DNA from: Actinospica acidithermotolerans
GTDB lineage: Bacteria > Actinomycetota > Actinomycetes > Streptomycetales > Catenulisporaceae
Length of the DNA stretch: 64,000 nucleotides
NCBI RefSeq assembly: GCF_018139625.1
Contig: NZ_JAGSOH010000004.1
Coordinates: 1 to 64,000, forward strand
Direction of reading: 5' to 3'
The notes under the pieces were generated by a model. That model was not told where the DNA came from, did not search any database, and saw only the letters and a program-made list of their open reading frames with translations. The position numbers and the translations under genes were made by a program. Of this stretch, positions 23,647 through 32,670 are shown piece after piece; the first letter of the stretch is position 1, and every line of letters starts with the position of its first letter.

Positions 23647-24255
23647 ATGACCGCCGAGGACAGCAACCAGCCGCGCAAGCGCGTGGTGATCGCCGAGGAC
23701 GAGGCGCTGATCCGCATGGACCTGGCCGAGATGCTGGCCGAGGAGGGGTACGAGGTCGTCGGGCAGGCCGGGGACGGGGCCGAGGCGGTCAAGCTCGCCA
23801 CCGAGCTGCGCCCGGACCTGGTGATCCTGGACGTGAAGATGCCGGTGCTCGACGGGATCTCGGCGGCCGAGCAGATCGGGGAGGCGAAGATCGCCCCGGT
23901 GCTGATGCTCACCGCCTTCTCGCAGCGCGAGCTGGTGGAGCGGGCGCGGGACGCGGGGGCGATGGCCTACCTCGTCAAGCCGTTCTCCAAGGCCGACCTG
24001 GTGCCGGCGATCGAGATGGCGACCTCCCGCTACGACGAGCTGCGCGCGCTCGAGAGCGAGGTTGCGGACCTGCAGCAGCGCTTCGAGACGCGCAAGATCG
24101 TGGACCGTGCCAAGGGGCTGCTCCAGGCGCAGCTGGGGATGACCGAGCCGGCCGCGTTCCGGTGGATCCAGAAGACGTCGATGGACCGCCGCCTGACGAT
24201 GCGCGAGGTCGCCCAGGCCGTCGTGGACGGGACCGCCCCGACCTCCGGCCAGTAG
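23647..24255 (+). CDS. ANTAR-domain response regulator, PdtaR-type
   Basis: A 202-residue regulator. The receiver domain (10-125) has acidic residues DE at 18-19, phospho-acceptor Asp62 in VILDVKMP, and Lys111 in YLVKPF. A coiled linker leads to an ANTAR RNA-binding domain (about 135-192: RKIVDRAKGLLQ, then AAFRWIQKTSMD). ANTAR proteins bind paired hexaloop hairpins in mRNA to prevent termination. The cognate sensor kinase is not nearby. AGAGGGG lies upstream of the ATG. The gene is divergent from the tRNA. Confidence 0.93.
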   Translation: MTAEDSNQPRKRVVIAEDEALIRMDLAEMLAEEGYEVVGQAGDGAEAVKLATELRPDLVILDVKMPVLDGISAAEQIGEAKIAPVLMLTAFSQRELVERARDAGAMAYLVKPFSKADLVPAIEMATSRYDELRALESEVADLQQRFETRKIVDRAKGLLQAQLGMTEPAAFRWIQKTSMDRRLTMREVAQAVVDGTAPTSGQ

Positions 24256-24703
24256 CCGCCGGCAGGCACTCTCCGGCCGCCCCCCGCTCTGAGCGGGTGG
24301 GCGGCCGTTGCCATGCGTACCTTGAGCATGCGTACCCTGAGTATCTGGCCAAACGCATTCCGTCAGCGAGTCCGGCATGGGCGGTTTTCTGCGCTATGCG
24401 GGAATTTCGGAGCCCGGAGGCGGAAACGGATTTCGCCGGGCCGATACGACAAACGGTCGTTCGCGGCTGGTGAAGGGCGTTTTCCACGGACCGTCAGATG
24501 ACTCCGGCAAGATCAGGATTTGATCCACTTGCTGTGCGACCTGCGTGGATGCCGATGCCGCGGCAAGCACGGAGGTTTACCAAATCGCAGCACGGACAGA
24601 CTTCTCACGATGCATACGAGTCTCTAGCATGAGCGGACATGTCGGCCGTACTTGACGGCCAGTAATACCCGATCCGTCGCCTGACGCGAGTGAAGGATTC
24701 CGA
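24256..24703. other. Intergenic region before the APC permease
   Basis: After the terminator comes a 15-bp tandem repeat (24312-24326 and 24327-24341, differing at one base). A stretch lower in G+C than its neighbours follows, with a short hairpin GATCA-ggatt-TGATC (24511-24525). TTCTCA (24602-24607) and TAGCAT (24625-24630), 17 nt apart, are a possible promoter. GAAGGA (24692-24697) is the ribosome-binding site. No convincing small gene. Confidence 0.4.
24275..24306 (+). terminator. terminator of the ANTAR regulator gene
   Basis: GGCCGCC (24275-24281) pairs with GGCGGCC (24300-24306), with CCCGCT/AGCGGG pairing inside. It sits 20 nt after the stop. Confidence 0.7.
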
Positions 24704-26353
24704 ATGGCAGCAGAGACCGCTCCGGCCACCGCCGGGGTCAGCAATCATCTGAAGCGGAACGTAGGCCTGATCGGCCTGCTGTGGGCTTCGGAAACGTCGA
24801 TCATCGGTTCGGGATGGCTTAAGGGAGCCGAGCGGGCACTGGTGACGGCCGGGCCCGCGGCGATCATCGCCTGGGGTATCGGCTCCGTCGCGATCATCAT
24901 TCTGGCACTGGTGCACGCCGAGCTCGGCGGCATGTTCCCGGTCGCCGGCGGCTCCGCCCGGTTCGCCCACTACGCCTTCGGCGGCGCGGCGGGCGCGTCC
25001 TTCGGCTGGTTCGCCTGGCTGCAGGCGGCGTCGGTGGCGCCGATCGAGGTCGAGGCCACGCTGAGCTACACCGGCCACTACTCGTTCGCCTCGAACTGGA
25101 CCACGGCCAGCGGCACGCTGCACGGCTGGGGCTACGTGGTCGCGATCCTGGCGATGGCCCTGTTCGTGGGCGTGAACTTCGTCGGCATCGGCGCCCTGTC
25201 GCGGATCAACAACGCGATCACCTGGTGGAAGATCGCGATCCCGCTCGCCACGATCCTGATCGTGGCCGTCACGCACTTCCACCCGTCCAACTTCACGGGT
25301 GGCAACGGCTTCATGCCGTCCGGCATCGAGGGCGTCTTCGCCGCCATCAGCGGCAGCGGCATCATCTTCTCGCTGCTCGGCTTCGAGCAGGCGATCCAGC
25401 TCGGCGGCGAGTCGTCCAACCCGAAGCGGGACATCCCGCTCGCGACGATCCTGTCGATCCTGATCGGCGCCGCGATCTACATCCTGCTGCAGGTGTTCTT
25501 CATCGGCGCGATCCCGGCCGCGAACATCCCGCACGTCTGGGCCGACCTGAACTTCCCGGGCATCTCCGGACCGTGGGCCGGCATCACGACGCTGGTCGGC
25601 CTCGGCTGGCTGGCGAAGGTCCTGTTCTTCGACGCCGTCGTCTCGCCGTTCGGCACGGGCATCATCTACACCACCGCGACCTCGCGCTACTCGATCGCGA
25701 TGGACAAGAACGGCTACTGGCCCAAGGGCGCGGGCAAGCTGAACAAGAACGGCATTCCGTGGGTCGGCCTGATCCTGTCGTTCATCGTCGGCTGCGCGTG
25801 CTTCATCAACTACTCCAACTGGAACAACTTCGTCGGCTTCATCACCTCGGCGAGCGTGCTGATGTACGCGGGCGCGCCGCTGGCCTTCGGCGTGTTCCGC
25901 AGCAAGCTGCCGGAGTGGGAGCGGCCGTACCGGCTCTTCGCCGGCGGCGTGATGGCCCCGCTGGCCTTCGTGGTCGCGAACCTGGTCATCTTCTGGTCCG
26001 GCTGGCCGACGCTCGAGGGCCTCGGCCTGGCGATCCTCCTCGGCTACGTTGTCATCGTTGTCACCCAGGTGTTCAAGCTGAACCCGACCTCGCTGATCCT
26101 GGACCTGAAGGCCGCCTCCTGGCTGCCGGTCTACCTGGTCGGCATGGGCGTCATCTGCTGGATGAGCGACTTCGGCCCGGGCCACAGCTTCGCGTTCAAG
26201 ACGCCGTGGATCCACGCCTGGTGGTCGGACATCCTCGTGGTGACCCTCTTCAGCCTGGCGATCTACTACTGGGCGCAGGCCGTGTCGCTGGCGCCGGACC
26301 GGCTGCGCGAGGCGATCGACTCCACGTCGGTCGAGGAACTGCCTTCGCACTGA
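24704..26353 (+). CDS. APC-family amino acid/polyamine permease
   Basis: A 549-residue transporter with about 12-14 predicted helices. TM1 reads ASETSIIGSGWL, a variant of the substrate-binding GSG motif of APC transporters, and a long ESSNPKRDIP segment after TM6-7 is typical of the family. It is longer than bacterial prototypes because of two extra C-terminal helices. Substrate not predictable. It stands alone, with its own GAAGGA ribosome-binding site and a strong terminator downstream, so it is probably monocistronic. Confidence 0.88.
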   Translation: MAAETAPATAGVSNHLKRNVGLIGLLWASETSIIGSGWLKGAERALVTAGPAAIIAWGIGSVAIIILALVHAELGGMFPVAGGSARFAHYAFGGAAGASFGWFAWLQAASVAPIEVEATLSYTGHYSFASNWTTASGTLHGWGYVVAILAMALFVGVNFVGIGALSRINNAITWWKIAIPLATILIVAVTHFHPSNFTGGNGFMPSGIEGVFAAISGSGIIFSLLGFEQAIQLGGESSNPKRDIPLATILSILIGAAIYILLQVFFIGAIPAANIPHVWADLNFPGISGPWAGITTLVGLGWLAKVLFFDAVVSPFGTGIIYTTATSRYSIAMDKNGYWPKGAGKLNKNGIPWVGLILSFIVGCACFINYSNWNNFVGFITSASVLMYAGAPLAFGVFRSKLPEWERPYRLFAGGVMAPLAFVVANLVIFWSGWPTLEGLGLAILLGYVVIVVTQVFKLNPTSLILDLKAASWLPVYLVGMGVICWMSDFGPGHSFAFKTPWIHAWWSDILVVTLFSLAIYYWAQAVSLAPDRLREAIDSTSVEELPSH

Positions 26354-26403
26354 TCACCTTGATGTAAGAGCACGACCGTTCCTCCCGTTGCGGGACGGTA
26401 TGG

Positions 26404-26440
26404 GCGGGGCCTCGGCGGCGCAGAGTCGCCGGGGCCCCGC
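26404..26440 (+). terminator. permease terminator
   Basis: GCGGGGCC (26404-26411) pairs with GGCCCCGC (26433-26440), extended by CGGCG/CGCCG. It lies 50 nt after the permease stop. Confidence 0.75.
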
Positions 26441-26555
26441 TCTGCGTGTTCGCCGCCCCTTCCACTCCTGTGGTTTCCGTGATAGAAACGCGCCCGAGTC
26501 GCTGTGTTTTCTCTGGGGGATAGTCGTCTGTCGCGGGACGAAGGCAGGGTAGTTG

Positions 26556-27689
26556 ATGCAAGGTCCGCCGTTGCCGGATACCACTTACTGGTCGGGGCAC
26601 AAGGTGCTCGCACTGGCCGAGCAATACGAGCACGATGGCTTCGTCGCGGAGTCCTTCGAGCTTTATCGGCGTGCCGCGCACCTGGTGGCGACCACGCTCC
26701 CGGTGGACCGGGCGGCCGCCCTGCTGGGGCACATGATGGCTTCCGGGGCGGTCGGGCCCGCCGAGGAGATATTCCACGAAATGGTGGAGACGTGCGGCCC
26801 CCACCCTTCTTCGACGGCCTATGCCGCCAGTGCTCTGATGACAGCCCACGTTCCGGACTTGGCCTATTACTTCCTCGACGCCGTACTCGCGAAATACCAG
26901 AGTTCTGAAGGGGAGTTGGAGTCTCTCGCGGCTTATCTGAACGCCGGCCGGCGTTCCGAGTTGGCCGTGTACGCGTTCACCGCGGCCGCCCGGAACAAGC
27001 CGGTGGCGACGGTGCTGCGTTACAGTGCCCTGCTGCGCAAGCGCGGACATTCGAACTCTGCGGTCGACCTGCTGGTGTCGGTCGCCGCGGGCCGTCCGGA
27101 CGACGCGGCGGAGCTGCTGACGGCGCTGCGCAGGGCGGGCCGCGAGCGCGAGGTGGAGCCGGTCCTCGCGGGCATGGCGGCGACCGGGGACGCGGCGTGC
27201 GCGGCGCTGCTGAACGCCCTGCAGGGCCAGGGCGGGGCCGAGGAGATCGCGGTCCTGATCCGCCTGCTGTCGGTACGGCCGTTCGCGAACCTCGCCGCGA
27301 TCGCCGGCGCGGTGACCTCGGCGGAGGTCGCGCAGCAGCTGGTGCCCGCGCTGCTGGCCTGCTCGGAGCAGGAGCAGGCGGCCTACTTCCTGTCCGAGCA
27401 GGCCGAGCTGTCCTCCGCGCAGCGCGGCCGGCTCGCGGCGCTGCTGGTCTCCGCGGCGCCCGCGCAGTGCCCGGACGCCGTGCTGTCCTGGTACGCGGGC
27501 TGGGTCGATCCGGCGGGCCTGGTGTGGCTCTCCGAGCAGTTGACGGAGGCGGGGATGCCGCTGGAGCCGATGCTCGGCGCCGCGGCGGGGCGCCGGGACT
27601 TCGAGCCGCTGCGCGAGGCGCTGCACCGGCTGGGCAGCCACCAGCTGGCCTACCGGCTCGCCGGAATGCGCTCCGAATTCGGGCTCTGA
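26556..27689 (+). CDS. Helical-repeat (TPR/PPR-like) protein, unknown function
   Basis: A 377-residue soluble protein made almost entirely of short Ala/Leu-rich helix pairs of about 33-36 residues (for example FVAESFELYRRAAHLV, then ELAVYAFTAAARNKPVATVL). This is a TPR- or PPR-like solenoid. It has no signal peptide, membrane span or catalytic motif. A TTG directly before the ATG could also serve as start; GCAGGG is the likely ribosome-binding site. The stretch before it is less GC-rich than the gene's second half. No recognisable partner gene; function unknown, possibly a protein-binding scaffold. Confidence 0.65.
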   Translation: MQGPPLPDTTYWSGHKVLALAEQYEHDGFVAESFELYRRAAHLVATTLPVDRAAALLGHMMASGAVGPAEEIFHEMVETCGPHPSSTAYAASALMTAHVPDLAYYFLDAVLAKYQSSEGELESLAAYLNAGRRSELAVYAFTAAARNKPVATVLRYSALLRKRGHSNSAVDLLVSVAAGRPDDAAELLTALRRAGREREVEPVLAGMAATGDAACAALLNALQGQGGAEEIAVLIRLLSVRPFANLAAIAGAVTSAEVAQQLVPALLACSEQEQAAYFLSEQAELSSAQRGRLAALLVSAAPAQCPDAVLSWYAGWVDPAGLVWLSEQLTEAGMPLEPMLGAAAGRRDFEPLREALHRLGSHQLAYRLAGMRSEFGL

Positions 27690-27861
27690 CGGCGTTCTAA
27701 CGGCTTTCGGGGCGCCTCGGGGACCGCACCTAGGGGACTCATCCCCCGGGGGGAGGCCGGGCGGATGACTCGGTCCGCGGGATGAGTCGCGGAAATCGAT
27801 CCCGCAGGCGATTCGCTTCGAGTTCTGCGACGGCATCGTGGAGAGCGTCGCAGAACGCTCG

Positions 27862-28257
27862 ATGAGTGAGGCCGCCGTGATGATCCGATTCCTGTCCCGA
27901 CAGCGCGAGACCCAGCTGCTCGCGGGATGCGCCGTGCTGCTGGTGCCGTGGATCGTGGTGCTGGCCCTGACGCTGCCCGCGCACACGGTGGCGCGCAACT
28001 GGTCCGTCGCTTGGTCCGGCTTCGACGTGCTGCTGGCGATCATGCTCGGCGCGACCGCCTGGCTCCGCCGCACGGGGGATCCGCGGGTGGGGGCGCTGGC
28101 GGGGGCGAGCGCGGCGATGCTCGTGGTGGACGCCTGGTTCGACACCTCCACCTCCGCGATCGGCATCGACGCCGCGATGGCCTGGGCGAGCGCCGTCTTC
28201 GTGGAGCTGCCGCTGGCCTTCGTCTGCGCCCGGATCGCGCTGCGCAGGCAGCGCTGA
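27862..28257 (+). CDS. Four-helix membrane protein, unknown function
   Basis: A 131-residue protein with four predicted transmembrane helices: LLAGCAVLLVPWIVVLAL, a second after SGFDVLLAIM, a third at ALAGASAAMLVV, and a fourth at LPLAFVCARIAL. The loop DAWFDTSTSAIG between helices 3 and 4 holds acidic residues within the membrane region. No family was recognised. Several starts are possible; GAGG (27867-27870) favours the GTG/ATG at 27877-27880, which would trim six residues. It lies 94 nt before the EamA transporter gene. Confidence 0.6.
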   Translation: MSEAAVMIRFLSRQRETQLLAGCAVLLVPWIVVLALTLPAHTVARNWSVAWSGFDVLLAIMLGATAWLRRTGDPRVGALAGASAAMLVVDAWFDTSTSAIGIDAAMAWASAVFVELPLAFVCARIALRRQR

Positions 28258-28351
28258 GGTCCGTACTGTCCGACTGTCGGTGGCGCCAGTTACATTGGTG
28301 CTGCGCGGACGTTTCGGGTTCCGCACATTCGGGCTGGAAGAGGGTTGGCGG

Positions 28352-29266
28352 ATGACTCGGCGGGCGTGGCTGCTGTTCGCGGCGATGGGGGTTATCTGGG
28401 GCATCCCCTACCTGATGATCAAGGTCGTGGTGGACGCCGGCGTGTCGCCGGGCTTCCTGGTCTTCGCGCGGACCGCGATCGGCGCGCTGCTGCTGCTGCC
28501 GGTCGCGATACATCAGGGCGCGGTGCGCCCGGCCCTCGCGCACTGGAAGCCGGTGCTGGCGTTCGCCGCGATCGAGCTCGGCTTCACCTGGTATCTGCTG
28601 AACTCGGCGGAGGAGAAGCTGAACAGCAGCGTCGTCGCGCTGCTGATCGCGATGGTCCCGCTGATCGGCACGCTCATCGCCTGGCGTCTCGGCGACCGCT
28701 CGGTGCTGCGGCCGGCGCGCCTCGGCGGCTTGGCGGTCGGGCTCGGCGGCGTCGGTGTCGTGGTCGGCGCGAACCTGACCTCGGGCGGTACGCCGGTGTG
28801 GGCGATCGGCGCCGTCGTGCTGACCTCGATCGGCTACGCGGTCGCGCCGATGATCGCGGACCGCAAGCTGGCCGGTGTGCCCGGGATCGGCGTCACGGCG
28901 GTCGCACTCAGCGTCGTCGCACTGGCCTACCTGCCCTTCGGCGTACTCGACGCTCCCGCGCACCTGCCGAAGTTCAACGTGCTCGCCTCGATGTTAGGGC
29001 TGGGCGTGATCTGCACCGCGCTGGCGTTCGTCTGCTTCTTCGAGCTGATCGCCGAGGCGGGCGCGGTGCGCGCGACGGTGATCACGTACGTGAATCCGGC
29101 CGTCGCGCTGCTGTGCGGCGTCGCGGTGCTCGGCGAGAAGCTGACGGCCGGTATCGCCGTCGGCTTCCCGCTCGTGCTGATCGGCAGCTACCTCGCGACC
29201 CGCCGGGACCGGCCGGTCCCGCTGGCCGAGCCCGCCCCGGTGGAGGAGGTCAGCTCTCCGGCGTGA
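28352..29266 (+). CDS. EamA/DMT-family transporter
   Basis: A 304-residue drug/metabolite transporter with ten helices in two EamA repeats. The first repeat begins LLFAAMGVIWGIPYLMIKVV, the second around VLTSIGYAVAPMIA, and it ends with EKLTAGIAVGFPLVLIG, the typical closing segment. Such proteins export amino acids or small metabolites; substrate unknown. GAAGAGGG lies upstream of the ATG. The 3' end overlaps the convergent thioesterase gene by 17 nt. Confidence 0.9.
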   Translation: MTRRAWLLFAAMGVIWGIPYLMIKVVVDAGVSPGFLVFARTAIGALLLLPVAIHQGAVRPALAHWKPVLAFAAIELGFTWYLLNSAEEKLNSSVVALLIAMVPLIGTLIAWRLGDRSVLRPARLGGLAVGLGGVGVVVGANLTSGGTPVWAIGAVVLTSIGYAVAPMIADRKLAGVPGIGVTAVALSVVALAYLPFGVLDAPAHLPKFNVLASMLGLGVICTALAFVCFFELIAEAGAVRATVITYVNPAVALLCGVAVLGEKLTAGIAVGFPLVLIGSYLATRRDRPVPLAEPAPVEEVSSPA

Positions 29267-29681
29267 TGATCATGCAGGTGATCCGCGAGGTGCACACGCG
29301 GCGGCCGTCCTCGTCCGTGACGACGACCTCGTAGGTCGCCGTGCGCCGGCCGAGGTGCAGCGGCCGCGCGATGCCGGTGACCCGGCCGGAGACTGCGGCC
29401 CGGTGGTGGGTGGCGTTGATGTCCACGCCGACGATGAGCTTGTCCGGTCCCGCGTGCAGCGCGGCGCCGATCGAGCCGAGCGTCTCGGCGAGGGCCACCG
29501 AGGCGCCGCCGTGCAGCAGTCCGGCGGGCTGCCGGTTCCCGTCCACGGGCATCGTCGCGACCAGCCGCTGGGCGTCGAATTCGACGAATTCGATGCCGAG
29601 CCGCTTCGAGAGCTGGCCGCCGCCGTCGTGCACGGCCTCGTACAGCTTCTCGAATCCGGCGGGCAGTGTCGGGTCGCCCAT
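29250..29681 (-). CDS. Hotdog-fold thioesterase (PaaI-like)
   Basis: A 143-residue acyl-CoA thioesterase. The motif LLHGGASVALAETLGS corresponds to the PaaI/ComA HGG..xxxAE segment with the catalytic acidic residue, followed by VGVDINATHHRAA. It probably hydrolyses aromatic or small acyl-CoA esters in the cytoplasm. AAAGGAG precedes the ATG on the minus strand. It is divergent from polA, whose start is only 68 nt away. Confidence 0.9.
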   Translation of the reverse strand: MGDPTLPAGFEKLYEAVHDGGGQLSKRLGIEFVEFDAQRLVATMPVDGNRQPAGLLHGGASVALAETLGSIGAALHAGPDKLIVGVDINATHHRAAVSGRVTGIARPLHLGRRTATYEVVVTDEDGRRVCTSRITCMIITPES

Positions 29682-29749
29682 GGAGACTCCTTTCGGCGGT
29701 CACGTCTGTCGGGCCCGAAGATGTCGGTGCCTGCGCCTAGGATTCAAGC

Positions 29750-32530
29750 ATGGCGACAAGCGTGCAGCCCGCCGGGGCCGACAGCGACGACAAGACCCGC
29801 GGGCGGAAACTGCTCCTGCTGGACGGGCATTCCATGGCTTTCCGGGCGTTCTACGCGCTGCCGGCGGAGAAGTTCACGGTGGCCGGCGGGGACCAGTCGA
29901 CGAACGCGGTGTACGGATTCACGTCGATGCTCGCGAACGTGGTGCGGGACGAGGCCCCGACCCACCTCGCGGTGTGCTTCGACGTGTCCCGCTCGGCGCT
30001 CAGGCGCACGGCGCTCTACCCGGAGTACAAGGCGCAGCGGGCCGCCGCGCCGGACCAGTTCCGCGGCCAGATCGACCTGATCGCGGAGCTGATGGAGGCG
30101 CTGCGGGTCCCGGTGTTCCGCAAGGAGGGCGCCGAGGCGGACGATCTGATCGCCACCCTCGCCACCCAGGCCGCAGCCGAGGGCTACGAGGTCGCGATCG
30201 TCACCGGCGACCGGGACGCGCTGCAGCTGGTGACCGACCGGGTGACGGTGCTCTACCCGAAGAAGGGCGTCGGCGACCTGACCAGGTTCACGCCCGAGGC
30301 GGTGGAGGAGAAGTACGCGCTGACCCCGCAGCAGTACCCGGATTTCGCGGCGCTGCGCGGGGACCCGTCGGACAACCTGCCGTCCGTGCCGGGCGTGGGG
30401 GAGAAGACGGCGGCGAAGTGGATCCGCGAGTACGGCTCGCTGGAGGCGCTGCTGGCGGCCGTGGACGAGGTCAAGGGGAAGGTGGGCGAGAGCCTGCGCG
30501 CGAACGTGGAGGCGGTGCGGCTCAACCGCGAGCTGACCGAGCTGGACCGCGGCGTGGAGCTGGATCGCGGCCCGGGCGACCTGGTGCGGGTCGACGGGGA
30601 CGCGGAGGCGGTGGACCGGCTGTTCGAGACGCTCCAGTTCCGGGTGCTGCGCCCGCGGGTGGGCGAGGTCTTCGGGCTCACGGCCGGCGCGGCCGAGGGC
30701 GCCGCGGTGGTCGCCCCGACGGATCAGAGCGTGGATATCGTCGGGCAGCGGCTGGCGACCGGTCAGGTCGCGGGCTGGCTCGCCGAGCACGCGGCCGGGA
30801 CGGAGCCGCTGGGCGTGGCGCTGCGGGGCAGCTGGGGCCGGGGGACCGGCGACGTGACCGCGCTGGCGCTGGCGGCCGCCGGCGGCCCGGCCGCGTGGCT
30901 GAATCCGACCGAGCTCGATCCGGCGGACGAGAACGCGCTGCGCGCCTGGCTGGGCGACGCCGACAGGCCGAAGGTGCTGCACGACGCGAAGGGCCCGCTG
31001 CTCGCGCTCGACGCGCGCGGTCTCGAGCTCAAGGGCCTGGCCGGGGACACGGCGCTGGCCGGCTACCTGGTCAACCCGGGGCAGCGCGGCGTCGAGCTGG
31101 CCGATCTGGCCAGGCGGTTCCTGCACCGCGAGCTGGGCGCGGCCGAGGAGCCCTCGGGCCAGCTCTCGCTGGACTCGCTCGCCGAGGAGGCGGACGGCGC
31201 CAGAGCGGCCGATCAGCTGATGGCCGAGGCCCGCGCGATCCTCGACCTCGGCGCGGTGCTCGTGGCGAAGCTCGCCGAGATCGGCGAGGACCGGCTGCTG
31301 GCGGAGGTGGAGCTGCCGCTCGTCGGCCTGCTGGCCCGGATGGAGCGGCGCGGCATCGCGGCCGACCGGGACTACCTCGGCGAGCTCGAGGGCATGTTCG
31401 CGGCGGACGTGAAGCACGCGATCGAGGAGGCGCACTCGGCGGTCGGCACGCAGTTCAACCTCGGCTCGCCGAAGCAGCTGCAGGAGGTGCTGTTCGACCA
31501 GCTGGCGCTGCCGACCAAGGGCATCAAGAAGACCAAGACCGGCTACACCACCGACGCCGACGCATTGCAGTCGCTGGTGGAGAAGGCGAGCACCGACCAG
31601 CAGCGCGCCGCGCTGGCGGCGATCCTGCGGCACCGCGACGTGAGCCGGCTGCGCAGCACGGTCGAGGGCCTGATCAAGACCGTCGGCGAGGACGGCCGGA
31701 TCCACTCCACCTTCAACCAGATGATCGCGGCGACGGGCCGGCTCTCCTCGACCGACCCGAACCTGCAGAACATCCCGGTGCGCACGGACGAGGGCCGGCG
31801 CATCCGGAAGGCGTTCGTCGCCGGTCCCGGCTACGACTCGCTGCTGACCGCCGACTACAGCCAGATCGAGATGCGCGTGATGGCGCACCTGTCCGGGGAC
31901 GAGGCGCTGATCGAGGCGTTCAACTCCGGCGAGGACCTGCACTCCTCGGTGGCCGCGCGGGTCTTCGGCGTGTCGCCGAAGCAGGTGACCCCGGAGCTGC
32001 GCCGCCGGGTCAAGGCGGTGTCCTACGGCCTCGCCTACGGCCAGTCCGCCTACGGCCTGGCGAACGGCCTGGGGATCTCGAACGCCGAGGCGACGAAGAT
32101 CATGGAGGACTACTTCGCGCGCTTCGGCGGCGTGCGCGACTACCTCCACCAGGTGGTCGACGAGGCGCGGCGGACCGGCTACACCGAGACGCTGCTCGGC
32201 CGGCGCCGGTACTTCCCCGACCTGACGTCGACGAACGTGCCGCGGCGTCAGATGGCCGAGCGGATGGCGCTGAACGCGCCGATCCAGGGTTCGGCCGCGG
32301 ATATCATCAAGGTGGCCATGCTCCGGGTGGAGGCCGCGCTGGCCGCGGCCGAGCTGAAGTCCCGGCTGCTGCTGCAGGTGCACGACGAACTCGTCCTCGA
32401 GCTCGTGGACGCCGAGCGCGAGCAGGTCGAGCGGCTCGTCCGCGCGGAGATGGCCGGTGCTTACGAGCTACGCGTCCCCCTGGACGTGTCCGTGGGCGTC
32501 GGCGGCGATTGGCGTTCGGCGGGTCACTGA
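29750..32530 (+). CDS. polA: DNA polymerase I
   Basis: A 926-residue repair and Okazaki-processing polymerase. The 5' nuclease domain (about 18-320) has LLLDGHSMAFRAF, EADDLIATLA and GDRDALQL. The 3'-5' exonuclease-like region keeps the fold (KVLHDAKGPLLAL) but lacks the DEDD catalytic acids, so proofreading is absent. The polymerase domain has motif A TADYSQIEMRVMAHLS, O-helix RRRVKAVSYGLAYGQ and motif C LQVHDELVLE. The O-helix residue is Tyr where E. coli has Phe762. TAGGAT (29738-29743) lies 6 nt before the ATG, suggesting a leaderless mRNA. Confidence 0.97.
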   Translation: MATSVQPAGADSDDKTRGRKLLLLDGHSMAFRAFYALPAEKFTVAGGDQSTNAVYGFTSMLANVVRDEAPTHLAVCFDVSRSALRRTALYPEYKAQRAAAPDQFRGQIDLIAELMEALRVPVFRKEGAEADDLIATLATQAAAEGYEVAIVTGDRDALQLVTDRVTVLYPKKGVGDLTRFTPEAVEEKYALTPQQYPDFAALRGDPSDNLPSVPGVGEKTAAKWIREYGSLEALLAAVDEVKGKVGESLRANVEAVRLNRELTELDRGVELDRGPGDLVRVDGDAEAVDRLFETLQFRVLRPRVGEVFGLTAGAAEGAAVVAPTDQSVDIVGQRLATGQVAGWLAEHAAGTEPLGVALRGSWGRGTGDVTALALAAAGGPAAWLNPTELDPADENALRAWLGDADRPKVLHDAKGPLLALDARGLELKGLAGDTALAGYLVNPGQRGVELADLARRFLHRELGAAEEPSGQLSLDSLAEEADGARAADQLMAEARAILDLGAVLVAKLAEIGEDRLLAEVELPLVGLLARMERRGIAADRDYLGELEGMFAADVKHAIEEAHSAVGTQFNLGSPKQLQEVLFDQLALPTKGIKKTKTGYTTDADALQSLVEKASTDQQRAALAAILRHRDVSRLRSTVEGLIKTVGEDGRIHSTFNQMIAATGRLSSTDPNLQNIPVRTDEGRRIRKAFVAGPGYDSLLTADYSQIEMRVMAHLSGDEALIEAFNSGEDLHSSVAARVFGVSPKQVTPELRRRVKAVSYGLAYGQSAYGLANGLGISNAEATKIMEDYFARFGGVRDYLHQVVDEARRTGYTETLLGRRRYFPDLTSTNVPRRQMAERMALNAPIQGSAADIIKVAMLRVEAALAAAELKSRLLLQVHDELVLELVDAEREQVERLVRAEMAGAYELRVPLDVSVGVGGDWRSAGH

Positions 32531-32670
32531 CCGAGCATGCGCGGTGACGCGCCCGGCAGGCGTGCGACCGGCGGTGAACCGCCGTGTCACAGGTCTGTCA
32601 CCGACTTACCCGGCGTTCATGAGGGGACTATAGGGTGACTCCGCAGAGCAGACCAGGAGAGCAGGTGACC

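Noticed and set aside
24313-24501. 62-codon plus-strand ORF in the region before the permease
   Set aside because: Starts inside a 15-bp tandem repeat, lacks a ribosome-binding site and has no family-like sequence.
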